From positions 1-64,000 of the forward strand of contig JASANC010005614.1 in NCBI GenBank assembly GCA_030248135.1: 64,000 bases of DNA. Direction: 5' to 3'. The position numbers were made by a program, and so were the translations under genes. Each line of letters begins with the position of its first letter. The first letter of the stretch is position 1. The notes beneath the pieces were generated by a model. It saw only the letters and a list, made by a program, of their open reading frames with translations. It had not been told where the DNA came from and searched no databases. Below, in pieces: positions 1-10,218 of this stretch. This stretch comes from Theristus sp. LFF4_11. Its lineage: Eukaryota > Nematoda > Chromadorea > Monhysterida > Xyalidae.

Positions 1-470
1 AGGATAAGCGCACTGGCGATTTCAAACAAAACCTCTACAACCTCTGAGCTCAAGCGAGCGTCATAAAGTGCTCAGCTTCGTGTTGCGAAAAGATAATTTT
101 GTTTTTTGACCTTCCATAACCGGCCCGACGCAGCACTTCCGTACTGTTTCAAAGCGAAACTGTGTATAATGTACATGCGCACAGCCATTCACAAGATGCG
201 AACGTTTTTTTGGCCATTTATTTTAGCCTTGTTTTTGAACGCCGCTTCCAATTTCTAACATGCAACCACTTCATGTAGTCGTAATCATCCATGAACGCCG
301 ATTACCACTGCTTTATTTGACGTTCAAAATTCAGCCTCATTGAGTTGTTATTTTGTGCGTTCGAATCACATTTTGCAGAAGACATGGTGCGACGTGCGCC
401 GTCATTTGTTCTTTAGATTCTTTGTTGACTACATCCTTGAAACACACACGTTCACAGGAAATGTTCCATT
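1..470. other. Intergenic, no gene seen
   Basis: AT-rich sequence without a convincing exon on either strand. Short open frames here lack family resemblance and splice context. Confidence 0.5.
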
Positions 471-477
471 ATAGGCA

Positions 478-736
478 GGGATTTCTGAAGTAGGTGGTTG
501 GTATTTGACGCGGCATTTCTCGAGTTCTGTTGCTGAGTCATATTCAAATGTACTTCAGATAGTTGTTCAAAAAAGTTCAACTTAGAATTGCACAAAATTT
601 CCCAGAGAAATTCATCCACCTGAACACGAATGACAGAGCAAATCACACAAAAACATTGATTTCAGCACGCAACTGAGGTTGAACACAACCTGAGAAATAA
701 CACGTCAAACACCTACCCACTACTTCAGAAATACCC
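478..736. mobile_element. MITE with terminal inverted repeats (family 1)
   Basis: A 30-bp end beginning gggatttctgaagtagg is repeated in inverted orientation at 705-736, giving a non-coding element of about 260 bp. A second, half-length relative lies at 43034-43230 and shares the internal segment ending in ttgatttcagcacgcaact. No transposase is present, so it would be a non-autonomous DNA element. The superfamily is not certain. The (c)agggtgtttcagaag end of the second copy looks Tc1/mariner-like. Confidence 0.75.
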
Positions 737-1039
737 GCATATTTATTACATATAGTTTTGGACTGTCTCTCACATCAGTTACATTTTGTTTATTTCCTCC
801 GGCACCTTTGCGTTGCCGAAATAAAATGAATGGCAGAAAATAATGCAAATAATGTGATATTTTGCAGCAAACGTTGCGGTTCGAACATCATCGTGACAAT
901 GGGGCACTGAGTCATCACTGTCACCGCTGTTGCCAGTTTGCCGCGTCTGCTTGACGCGTTTGCACTGGCCGAACGTGGCGGCACGCGGCGCCAGATGCGT
1001 GGCTGCATCGACAGCACGCTTGCGTCACTTCCAGCTGCG

Positions 1040-1410
1040 GTCTCCCTGTTGCAGCAGCGGGGCGCCACCGCATTGCAACAAATGACGCCGGGTGACCGAG
1101 TTGCGGTCGCGGCAGCCGCCGGCGGTAGCGCGCAGTGGCGGTGTGCGCCAGAGCCTGCACCTGCTCGGCGACCGTGTTGCTGCTGTGCTCACACTCCGGC
1201 GTCGACAGGCGACAGCCGCCTTCGCTCACGATCGAGCCGTTCACGACGCCCGACTCTTCGTAATACGTGCACCTGCGGAAACACCGGGTGCTCGTTTGTT
1301 CGTTGACGCACTCCATGAAACGCTGTTTAGACAGAGGGTACACCCGAATTACCACATCAACACCGCCACCACAGTAGAATTTTCTGATGGCCACCGCATC
1401 TGCCTCGTCC
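1040..1410 (-). other. Possible Cys-rich exon(s), unrecognised
   Basis: On the minus strand an open frame from about 1394 carries closely spaced cysteines (a CVNEQTSTRCFRRC stretch followed by further Cys). The region is GC-rich (about 60%), unlike the AT-rich surroundings. This could be exons of a small secreted or Ly6-like protein downstream of the GPCR, or 3' sequence of the GPCR transcript. I could not build a phase-consistent multi-exon model. The opposite strand is also open here, so coding on either strand is uncertain. Confidence 0.25.
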
Positions 1411-1490
1411 CCCTCAGGAACAACGCCAGAGAGCAGTCGGAATAAGAATCGTCCTCTGCGCCGTCGTAATCGTTGTCGCCACCCAGGAAC

Positions 1491-3859
1491 TCATGCGTCC
1501 TGAAAACCACCTTCATTTCTCGTTTCTGCTTTTTCTAGTTTTGCTGTTCTTCCTTTCTCCCTACCATTGGTCCAGACGGTTCCGAGAGTTTGGCGGCCAC
1601 CAAGGAGAGATGATTCGCGTTTGGAGTGGGGCTGCTTTTGCGCAAACTGCGCACCGGCAATCTGCGCCGACTGTGGCGTGCCCGTTGAGAGCTGCGGATC
1701 GCAACGTGGTTGGCCGTCGCCAGCATGATCTCGCGTGTGCCTCTGCACAGAACAATGCCGCTGTCGATTTCAATTTTTAATCTGAACCAGAAGAAACTGC
1801 CAAAACTGTACCTGGAGCCTGTCGTACATCGACAAGCCAAGCCCACCAGCGACTCATCAGTGCAATTCTTTGGCGGCATTGCGTCGCGGAGCCGACTGCG
1901 AAAATGGCCACTGCACATGCAGAACAACAAAAAGTTTAGCGTTTTGCCAAAAATCACCAGTCGATTGGAAAGCTGAGCAGCACGGTAGAAGAGCGCGTTT
2001 TGAATTGTGACTGGTGCTGGTCGGTTGAGCGTGAGACCTGGATACTTTCTGTTTGATCGATGCACTTGTTTCATCAAAGGTATCAAACGGCAGTGGATTA
2101 ACAGAAGAGATGGACATGCTGTTTGGGCGACTGTCGTTGAAGGAGCAGTGGAAATGTTACAACAACGAAAATTATGAAAATTCAAATGTTAAGCAATGAG
2201 CGATGTGCAGAGGAGACAACAGTGGATGCTCCTGGGAACGTGTTGTGCGGCGGAGACACCATGTACCACACAGTTACCATGGCTGACGGCAAGTTACATG
2301 CTGCAAACAATCGAACATTGTGTAAATTTGAGAAAAAAGCTTTGTGAGAAGACATTAACAAAGAAAGCGATTGACCAGTGAATGCCGCAACAACAGCTGT
2401 AACCGTGGTTGTCACCCTTCGTTGACGTCGCCTCAGTCTGCGTCCTTGTGAGTTCTGTCGTGCGACGGCCGTGGTTGCAGTGGACACAGAGTTGTTGCGT
2501 GTGGATGGTGATTGCGCCAACGGTGTCAGCACAGTGCTCTGCTCAGCTGCATTCTGCAACGTGCGCCACAGGTTTGCCGAGTGCCACATGTGTCTGCACG
2601 GAGTGCTGTGCATTTACTGTTTCACTGGCTGTCTCGTCGAGCGCCAACGTTTGCTGAGTGCTCGGCTGTCGCGTGCGTCTCGTTGCGGTGTCCGTGCGTC
2701 GGATGTGTCTGACGGTGCGTTGACGCCATGCATGCAGCATCTGCGAGTGCTGCGTACGCAGGTTGCCAATCAAGACCAACGTGATCACACAGAGCAGCAC
2801 CTCGTCGGGATGCTCACCACGACCAGCGCGTTCACGATCGACAGCACGTACATGTACTGGTGACGCCATGAAATCGCCAGCAGCCGGATCGCTTGTGTGC
2901 TCATCAGGCGCCAACCACATCAGTCGTTCCGCGTGGCTGTCCAAGAGCGACGCACAGCGTTTTACGAGTTGATGAGCTGCTGATGGAGTGTGTTGATTGT
3001 CGTGCGCGCAGAGCGTGTGTACACTGCATTCGTAGTCCAAATGCTGATGCATTGTGAGCAGACCGGTGATGCCAATGATCAGCGCAATATGCAACGAGCA
3101 TTTCATGGCTCGTCCACCAACTGACCAGCCGCATTGGCCACGTCACCGCAGACGCACGCTCGATTGACAGCGAGATGATCAACCTGAACGTAAAGTAAAA
3201 CATGGACACAGTGGGCACGACTGTGGGCAGGCGTTTGCAGGTGGCATCCTCAGCTGTGCACTGTCACTGTGAATCCAACTGTGCGCATGCTCTGTTGACT
3301 GCAAAATTTATTTGTCATACTCGTGAACGCACACTGTAGAAGCCAGCAAACTTTGGTGTTTTCCGATGAATTAAAAAAATCGGAGCGATTACCAAATGGA
3401 GGCTGCTGACAGCCAGTTGGCAATAGCAATCCAATGCGCCTGTGTGTCCACATTCGTCGGCCAGCGTTCAGTGCTGTTCCAGACGAACAGTGACTGTGAC
3501 GTGGCAATGCTCGTGGGCATCAGGTGTGCAGACGACACAAGCTCGACCATCATCACCACCAGAAAGATGCTGTCCAGGGACGTAATGGCGGCCAGCAGCA
3601 AATTGCTGGTGCGATGTCGCATGTTGTCGCTGAGCAGCACCGAGATGTTCAACAAATTGCCAAGCACGCCGAGCGCGAACAGAATGGGGAACACGAGCCG
3701 GTCGATGATGTCGTCGGCGACGTTCGTAGCGAACGGCTGCAGCTGGCGCATGCTGGCGCACGCACGCACAGACTCGCCCACTCGAACTGGCGCAGCGCCG
3801 CTGGCGACGAATTCTTGCGCCGGCCACGGGGGCGTCACGTGTGGAATGATTCGTTGCAT
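1491..3859 (-). pseudogene. Class A neuropeptide GPCR (FMRFamide/myosuppressin-receptor type), frame-disrupted
   Basis: A seven-transmembrane peptide receptor for the plasma membrane. Exon 1 (3859-3393) holds the N-terminus, TM1 (FPILFALGVLGNLLNISVLL) and TM2 (SNLLLAAITSLDSIFLVVMM). The next exon starts at 3183 and completes TM3, with the phase-consistent ISLSIERASAV DRY-position motif. TM4 (CSLHIALIIGITGLLTMHQH) and TM5 (YMYVLSIVNALVVVSIP, then LLCVITLVLIGNLR) follow on different frames. TM6 is split by an intron (2375-2301) and reads VTAVVAAFTACNLPSAMV when joined. TM7/helix 8 (LVIFGKTLNFLLFCMCSGHF) is in exon 1972-1812. The tail lies in 1742-1565 and a short last exon ends at 1491. The exon from 3183 to about 2600 needs three single-base-scale frame changes (near 3105, 2890 and 2800), and removing short GT-AG introns does not repair the first. 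It is therefore a decaying gene or a locus with assembly indels. Helix order and motifs make the family call firm. The ligand is unknown. Confidence 0.7.
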
Positions 3860-3899
3860 GGTCTTTCGCTTTTGGTCAGAGGATCGACTCTGAAACAAA

Positions 3900-4327
3900 A
3901 TAGAATCTCAAAAACAGATTGCAACAAAAAACACAAGCAACAATCATCAAACACCGCAAACCATAACGAATAAAATTATGTTCCACTCTGCGGAGGCCTG
4001 TAATATGCGCATAAAAAGAGAAAATACGAACGCAGACAGTGAGTGCGCGAGAGCGGTGTCCGTTAGGGGGGCTGGCTGAGACGGTCGAATTTGAGGAGAC
4101 AGTTTTGAATTACCATGTGCCGTGAAATGTTCGGATGCTTGCGAGCAACAGCAGCTCTGTGCCTTAGCGCGCTCACTGCGCTGTCAAACACTCACGGACG
4201 AAAGCTGAACTGCTTTTTAATGGAGACCTTGCGGACACCGTTATTCTATTCTGCATTATTATTTGTGTCGCCATGAATAGTACGCGCAGTCACAGGCGAC
4301 ACCCACACACGCCGCAGACACGCGTCA
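3900..4327. other. Upstream region of the GPCR, no gene seen
   Basis: The GPCR exon 1 is preceded by a good acceptor (tattttgtttcag, about 3890), so an untranslated 5' exon should lie upstream. I could not locate it here. Confidence 0.4.
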
Positions 4328-4916
4328 CTGCGTGCCCGGGGGGTATAATTCCGGCCCGCTAATTGCGGCCTGAAGAAATTCCGGCCCGCTCATTCCGGCC
4401 CGAAGAATTCCGGTCCGGAAGAATTCCGGCCCGGAAAAGCTTCGCCAGCACGAACAATATTAAACAACACGAAGTGATTTTGGTAATGAAATAATAAAAG
4501 AAAAATATCGATGTTCACATGTTACAGTGTATTTTCAATGATGTTCGTCCTGTTTGCTTTTTTGAAAGTGAAACCTTTTGGAAAAAAAGAAACTACAACT
4601 AAATTTTTAAATTTTTTTATCATGAACAGGATTTGTGACCCTTTTACCTTATCATAAATGCTTGGCTTAGGATTAATAGGAACCTACAACAAGTCACTGC
4701 AAGCAAGTTCTAAACAAAAATAAAAAATCACTTAAGAATTTATTTACCAAAAATCACTTCGTGTGGTTTATTATTGTTCTTGCTGGCTAATTCTCCGGGC
4801 CGGAATTCTCCGGGCCGGAATTCTTCGGGCCGGAATTCTTCGGGCCGGAATGAGCGGGCCGGAATTCTACGGGCCGGAATTTCGCGGGCCGGAATAGTAC
4901 ACGAGCCCTGCGTGCC
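4328..4916. mobile_element. Palindromic DNA transposon with CTGCGTGCC target duplication
   Basis: Both ends carry arrays of a 15-bp subterminal motif (ggaattc-tccgggcc and its complement), with three to seven copies per side, and the inner flanks (cacgaagtgatttttgg) are also inverted. The element (4337-4907) is bounded by the direct repeat ctgcgtgcc at 4328-4336 and 4908-4916, an 8-9 bp target duplication. It has no coding capacity. The duplication size and subterminal repeats suggest a non-autonomous hAT-like or foldback element. Confidence 0.8.
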
Positions 4917-6510
4917 TGCCGTTGGATTTCATTTTTTATCTTATTTGTCACATGCCATGCATGTCACGAAGAGCTAACAAGACGATCGGCTTATAAAAAT
5001 AATTGCAAGCTGGATGTGTGAGCGCTAAAACATTCACGGCTTTTTGTTGCAGTTGGTTGGAACTTGGATGCGACATGTTGTACATTTTACGATTGTGCGA
5101 CACGACACAGGTTGCACACTTTTTGATTGTTTGGCGTCAAATAAAGTTGAGATGTTTGTGAACGAAATGATTGCTGCTCTGTTTTGAACATGGTTTCACA
5201 ACAGCAAACAAAACTTTGAAGATCACGAAGTAACATCAGGAAGTATCATCAAAAAAGCACCCGTTCCGCTGAATTTCACGTGATTTTGTCATTCTGCTCT
5301 GTCCTTCTTTATCGCATTATTTTCGACGGCAAGTTCAGTTAAAGTTTTCTATTCTTATGTTGGGTTTGCGAACGCTCGCTGACGGAAGATTTTTTTTGTG
5401 GAGATGGGCTTCAAGCAAAATATCAGGCATTTCTGCAGATCTGCAGAATATGAGTGCTGTTTGTTGATAAAAAAAGACGTGAATTAACGTGAACACAACC
5501 GAACAACAACCTTCCGCCATTGGACTTCATCAATAAACATTATCCACTCGTAAACTGTCAAGCAAAGAAACGTGCCTGGCCAGCGGTGCCATCAGCTTCA
5601 GCACCTCAAAAGCTTTGAATTGCAAATGACAATGCAGGCGCCAAAGAGCAAGTTAATCCGGCCGCAGTGCCACGCGCACATTGCACAATGTATGCTGACT
5701 TGGTCGAGTCGCTCAACACTACATGGCGACTTTGCTTTGGCTTTGCTTCTGTTGCAGCTCTCTCACAGCTCTCAGTTGTTAAAAATCACACGTACACTTT
5801 TGGCACGAGTCACAAATCGACTCGAACGGAACATGATTAAAATCGTAATAGTGCGTTCGTGGTTCAGTAGTTCAGTAGTTTAATTAACGGTCAAGTATAG
5901 TGACAACTCAACATGTGCAACGCTTAAAAGCTTGGGGCATTTTGGAAGAAAAAGTGCAAATTGACTGCGGCAACCACGCGGGTCTCCTGTTGTTTTATCC
6001 GCCCTCTTTTCATGCTCACACTCGTGCTTGCATCAAGCACATCAAAAGGAAGGCGCACGAAAGAACAGTAACTGAATTCATAAATGTTCCATAAATCGAC
6101 ATTCTGGTTTTCGAAAGTTGAATCGCATAAAGAACTGTCCACTGAAACTTTATTGGTATATCGTAGAAAAATTCATGTTTTGTTTTATACTGTATTTTGA
6201 ATACATCTGAACCACGCCACTAAAACAGAAAAGTATCTATAACATCTGCTTATTATTTTGAACCTGTCATCTAATCTGGCAATTGAAAGCCAACGTCTGT
6301 GTGCCTTCCAATTTCCGTCAACTTTCTTAAACGTTGTGGTATACCTGCAATGAAAGTCGGAGTCTGCGAAGTGAGTTCAGCACTCTGTATTATAATACAA
6401 AATTCACAGTTTCGATGAGTGAAAAAAACTGCAAATGATATAAAGTGTTTTTGCATTTTCAGAGCTGCTCTGTTTTGCCGCCTTTGCTCTTGTCTTTTAT
6501 CATGCGACGG
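4917..6510. other. Intergenic, no supported gene
   Basis: AT-rich sequence. Open frames of 60-100 codons occur on both strands but show no motif, family resemblance or splice partner. Confidence 0.45.
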
Positions 6511-6516
6511 CTCGCT

Positions 6517-6946
6517 TCATGCACCACTCCGAGGAGAAGTCAAAAAGTCAGTCGTGTCGTCGCGCACGACCTCGACGTTTTCAACAAAGTAGTCGTAGAA
6601 TTGCTTTAAATCTGACACAAAGAAAATCCACCATGAATGAACTCTAACCTTGTTCTTCATGCTGCACAACTCAGCTGTTTTATAAATCAGCATTTAGGAA
6701 CGTTGTAGCTTCTTTAACTCCAATTGCAAATCAAGTATAACCATTAAGACATAAAAATGAATGAAAGCAACCTCCTTTTCGCAACACTCCCATTGGCGAT
6801 GCCATCATACAGTCATCCGTATAGAAGTCAACGTATTTTTGAGCGTCATTTGCTGCGCCAATTCAAGCAACTGATATTCGATCGATTTCTTCACGAGCAC
6901 CTTGAAGTTTGTGAAAGTTTTCACTGACAGTTCACCAAGCAAGTCT
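6517..6946 (-). pseudogene. SnoaL/NTF2-like domain gene fragment
   Basis: Two minus-strand exons join in phase. The first is 6852-6772 (DAQKYVDFYTDDCMMASPMG, then VLRKG) and the second is 6611-6517 (LKQFYDYFVENVEVV, ending SPRSGA and a stop). The order 'helix, FYTDDC...M.P.G..V.RG, .FY..F' resembles the cystatin-like fold of SnoaL/DUF4440/NTF2 proteins. An upstream stretch (6946-6850, KSIEYQLLELA) would supply the first helix but is one frame off. Either an intron is missed or the gene is broken. The C-terminus is also shorter than usual for the family, so this is probably a fragment. The family call is by pattern only. Confidence 0.35.
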
Positions 6947-7304
6947 GACGAAGATACTTACTCATGTTGACCATCCGCCGGAAACTATTGGTAGACCCAA
7001 CGCTGTCCAAAATAGATCATGTAGAACAAATGACGAAACTGCGAGATTCCTGAAATAGGTAAACCTGAAAACACTAAATGAAAAAAGCAACATGTTGCCT
7101 TGTTTGCCAGCCAGTTCTGTCCGTAGCCAAACAAAACAAAGTAATAATGTGGAAAGCAACATGGCTGATACGACTGAAAACAAACTGAAAAAATTAATGA
7201 AAAGCTGCGCGACCAAATAAATAAATAAATAAATAAATGAAGGAAAACGCAAAATTCAGAAATTACTTTCAATCTGCTAGCATGAAGATGAAAGTTCTGG
7301 TTTT

Positions 7305-7435
7305 ATGAGTTCGATAAATCCAAATGTAAATCAGCAGCGTGACAACGGGGCTCCGCCGCCACCTCAACGGAAGTCATCTATTGGACAGCAGCAGCAACGA
7401 CAAGAACAAATATTTCACAGATCCAGCAGTTTCAG
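7305..7435 (+). CDS. Likely first coding exon, Pro/Gln-rich (candidate N-terminus of the USP gene)
   Basis: An ATG at 7305 opens a low-complexity frame (NGAPPPPQRK, then GQQQQRQEQ) that ends at a good donor (ttcag|gtgacg) at 7436. Composition and strand match the low-complexity N-terminal exons of the protease that starts about 2.8 kb downstream. It ends in phase 2 while the next recognised exon (10219) reads in phase 0, so at least one intervening exon is missing from my model or this belongs to another transcript. Confidence 0.4.
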
Positions 7436-8180
7436 GTGACGACGCGCAAAGAATGTGCTTTTTAATTTCTGGGGGTGCAGTGGTGCACACCCCCCACCCC
7501 ACCCAGAATACTTTTTCGCTTACAATTTTGAAGGAAAAACGCTAAATTTTGCTGCAAAATCTTTGAAACCATATTTTTGCTTGGATGGAGTTTCCATTGG
7601 GTCATTTAGAAAATCAAACTTATTCAGAGTACAGCAGTGAGCAGAAGGTCGCGTCAGCAAGTTTCGAGCAGAATGCGTTGACCCTGGTAGACAAGAGTTA
7701 GGAAAATATAGCAAAAAAGCCGTTTTTTCGACATTTTTGGCTACCAGGCCGGCGGAAAACTATTTTAAAATAGCAAAACAGTAAGAACGGGGCACGATTT
7801 TGGCATCATCGTGAATCCCAGAATCTGGGCTTGTTTGTTTGTTCTCCTCTTTCACGTGGTGACCTCGGATTTGCGTAAAATTGCTTTAAAAGCCCAAACA
7901 ATGCAATTCGACGTTTGGTCGCCGGAGTCACCGGCGCCCGTCGGCCAGCACATAAAATGGCCATAACTCGGGTTACGGTAGGTATTTGGCCGAAAAATTT
8001 TGTGCGCTTACTCAGGACACTTAGTAGGATCGTTTTAGCCCAAAATGTCAAAATTCCATTTTTTGGCCATCGAGCGCCCCGCCCCATATGGCATTTCATA
8101 CCGCTCTTATGTGCAAGGCGTTTTAAATTAATTTTGCAGTTCGAGTAATCAGTAATCACGGATTCTGTGCGAATTAGCAC
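7436..8180. other. Non-coding, repeat-like sequence
   Basis: Contains a GC-rich hairpin (7467-7507, ttctgggggtgcagtgg paired with caccccacccagaa) and a stretch around 7930-8100 resembling degraded repeat sequence (the phrase ggccataactcgg). No gene is supported. Confidence 0.35.
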
Positions 8181-8274
8181 GCCTGTTTTATTGGTCTGAT
8201 AGCTGCATACTTGTAGTCGCCGTCTCTAGTACCAGCCTTGAAAAAAGCTTCGTAAAATTAATTTCAGTGAGCAC

Positions 8275-9101
8275 CAGCATGCCGTGAATTGCACAGGTGG
8301 CGGAGGAGAAGCTTCGCAACGGCACAGTTCCAAGCGCGATCATCAAAATCACCCGCAAAACAGTGGTGCACTTGCGTGTGGTGGTCGACATCGAATGGAG
8401 GCTGAGCGAGCGGCTCACGATCACACGCGGCCTGTGTCGGCGATGGCCTATGCTGGCTCGCCCTGTTTTTATAACTCGCCGGAGAATGTGAGTCATCATG
8501 TGTCATACGAACGGTTTTGTTTCATTGCGTTCCTTTGTTTGTGTCCGATTTTGAAAAACTTCGCATCGATTTCTCTGCTTCTTGGGTCTGACCTTTTGGT
8601 TTGGAATTCGTCGTGTGTTTCGTCGGTCATCGTTGGAGCACGAATTAGCACAAGTCACCCTCGTGGCCTGGTGGTAGTGCGTTAGACTCTTGTCAATGCG
8701 TTCAGGGGATCGAGCCCCGTTTCAGGGCTGTATAGGCGCTCAATGACAGAGAAAACTCGATGGGCACCCTACTCGACGGTATTCTGTACGCTTTTCTGGG
8801 TTATCTCTGGCTGAAAACATTGCCTAAAATCCCCAACAACAACAACAAAAGCAATGTTATGTTGGGAAAGCACAGCCAAAACTCTGTTTTTTTTATGTGT
8901 GCGTTTATGATTTCCTTTGAATATTTCTTAAAATTTAGTTCGCTTTCTAAAACCATTGTACCTCGGTTTCTTCAACTGCACCGATGACGTGGCCCAAATC
9001 AACCCAAATCGCAGGATGAAGAACAGGAAAACCAAACCAATCGACCAGGCAACCACACATTCCCCCAACTCGTTCAACAACCCAGTATCAGTTGCCACTT
9101 T
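8275..9101 (-). CDS. Partial multi-exon membrane protein, family not recognised
   Basis: Two minus-strand exons share phase 2: 9101-8962 (ending at ccgag|gtacaa) and 8401-8275 (between ctcag and ctg|gtgctc). The first encodes a hydrophobic helix (CVVAWSIGLVFLFFILRFG), and the second a basic stretch and another hydrophobic segment (VLRVILMIALGTVP). Upstream and downstream exons were not found, and an alternative Cys-containing frame overlaps the first exon's upstream side. I infer a multi-pass membrane protein. Function is unknown and the model could be wrong. Confidence 0.3.
8655..8850 (+). mobile_element. tRNA-derived SINE
   Basis: The head is tRNA-like. An A-box-type sequence (tggcctggtggtagtgcg) lies at about 8664, and a B box (ggggatcgagcccc) at about 8704-8717, with tRNA-like spacing. 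A non-tRNA body follows and the element ends in a short (caa)n-type tail at 8837-8850. These are the internal RNA polymerase III promoter elements of SINEs. It lies in the intron of the minus-strand membrane-protein candidate. Confidence 0.7.
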
Positions 9102-9399
9102 TCTGCGAAAACTGGCAAAATTCGCAGCTATTTTTCTGTGTGTGACAAAGCGGTACACAACCAGCAAAACCATTTTTATCATCACAGCTTATCAGCCCTA
9201 AAATGTTGCAACGTGTGGAACTGCATATGTAGTTTTGCATTTTAAAAAGAATTTTTGAATTCCCTTCTCTGCTATTTGTAACCTGCAAGTCTGCAAATAA
9301 AGTGTTTGTATTTACCAGTTTGATTGCCAAAATCACGAACACACGATCATAGTTCTGCTCCGTTTCCTCAAGAAGTTGAGTCACCACAACTTCGTTTGT

Positions 9400-10210
9400 C
9401 TGTCGTTATCGGAATTGTACATTTGATTTTTGTTTAGCAGTTTTGAAAACTTACATGCTCGAAACAACTGAACACGACGCTTAGTTTTAAGCCCGAGGTT
9501 TTATCAGCATCAGTGTTGTTATTTTGTTCGGTATTATCTATCCGTTAGTTTACGCTGTTTGTTGTTTGTGAAGTTGAGGCCAGAAAATGTCATGTTTTCT
9601 GCTTTAACATTGCTGGTTTTGTCTGTTAAACACACAAGCGCATTTGCGCAACGCACCTGCCTGCTAAACTTATGACAAATAAAAATTTTATATCGCTATT
9701 ATTAACTGAAACCGAAAAACGGCCCGTGCCTGACTCAGCGGGTTTCTTATGTTGCGCCGGTGTTTCATAGCAGTTACTTTTTGGTGTTTCTGATTTTTTC
9801 GCAATTTCTCGTGTTCTGTTTATGAATCAAATTTAAATTGCATTATTTTGTTCGCTGTGTTCTTCTTATTTATTCATGTTCTGCGCGCATAAATAATGGA
9901 ATGTATTACTTCGAAACGTATAAACGGATTTCTTCGGTTGCATGTCATATTTTTTTGTTGTCCGTTCCGTTTTCTAATGACCTTCGTTTTTTCATAGCAT
10001 AACAGTTAAAATAATTTGTATTTTACGCCAGTATTTCAAAATTTAGGCAAGCACCGCTGGATTGGCAGTCGACTTTAAGCAGATTGACTAGTATGAATAT
10101 CGAAGACGAAAACCGAACAGTTTCCTTTTCCTACAACAATTTTCTATTCGCTGTGTGTGGGGCTCGATATTATTTAATTGAATTGATTGATTTTTATTCT
10201 TTTGCAATAT
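9400..10210. other. Intergenic or intronic, no gene seen
   Basis: Strongly AT-rich. No exon with a family signal was found. If 7305-7435 belongs to the protease gene this is intron. Confidence 0.4.
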
Positions 10211-10218
10211 TCTTTCAG

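Noticed and set aside
2471..2863. Plus-strand Cys-rich open frame
   Set aside because: It is antisense to the GPCR TM5 and intracellular-loop region, where the minus strand gives the family match.
3100..3125. A 17-nt GT...AG micro-intron between TM3 and TM4 of the GPCR
   Set aside because: Removing it leaves the downstream TM4 frame wrong (stop codon immediately), so it does not explain the frame change.
9088..9387. A 99-codon minus-strand frame with scattered cysteines
   Set aside because: No family resemblance; an exon model with the TM segment at 9101-8962 is at least as plausible, so neither is asserted strongly.
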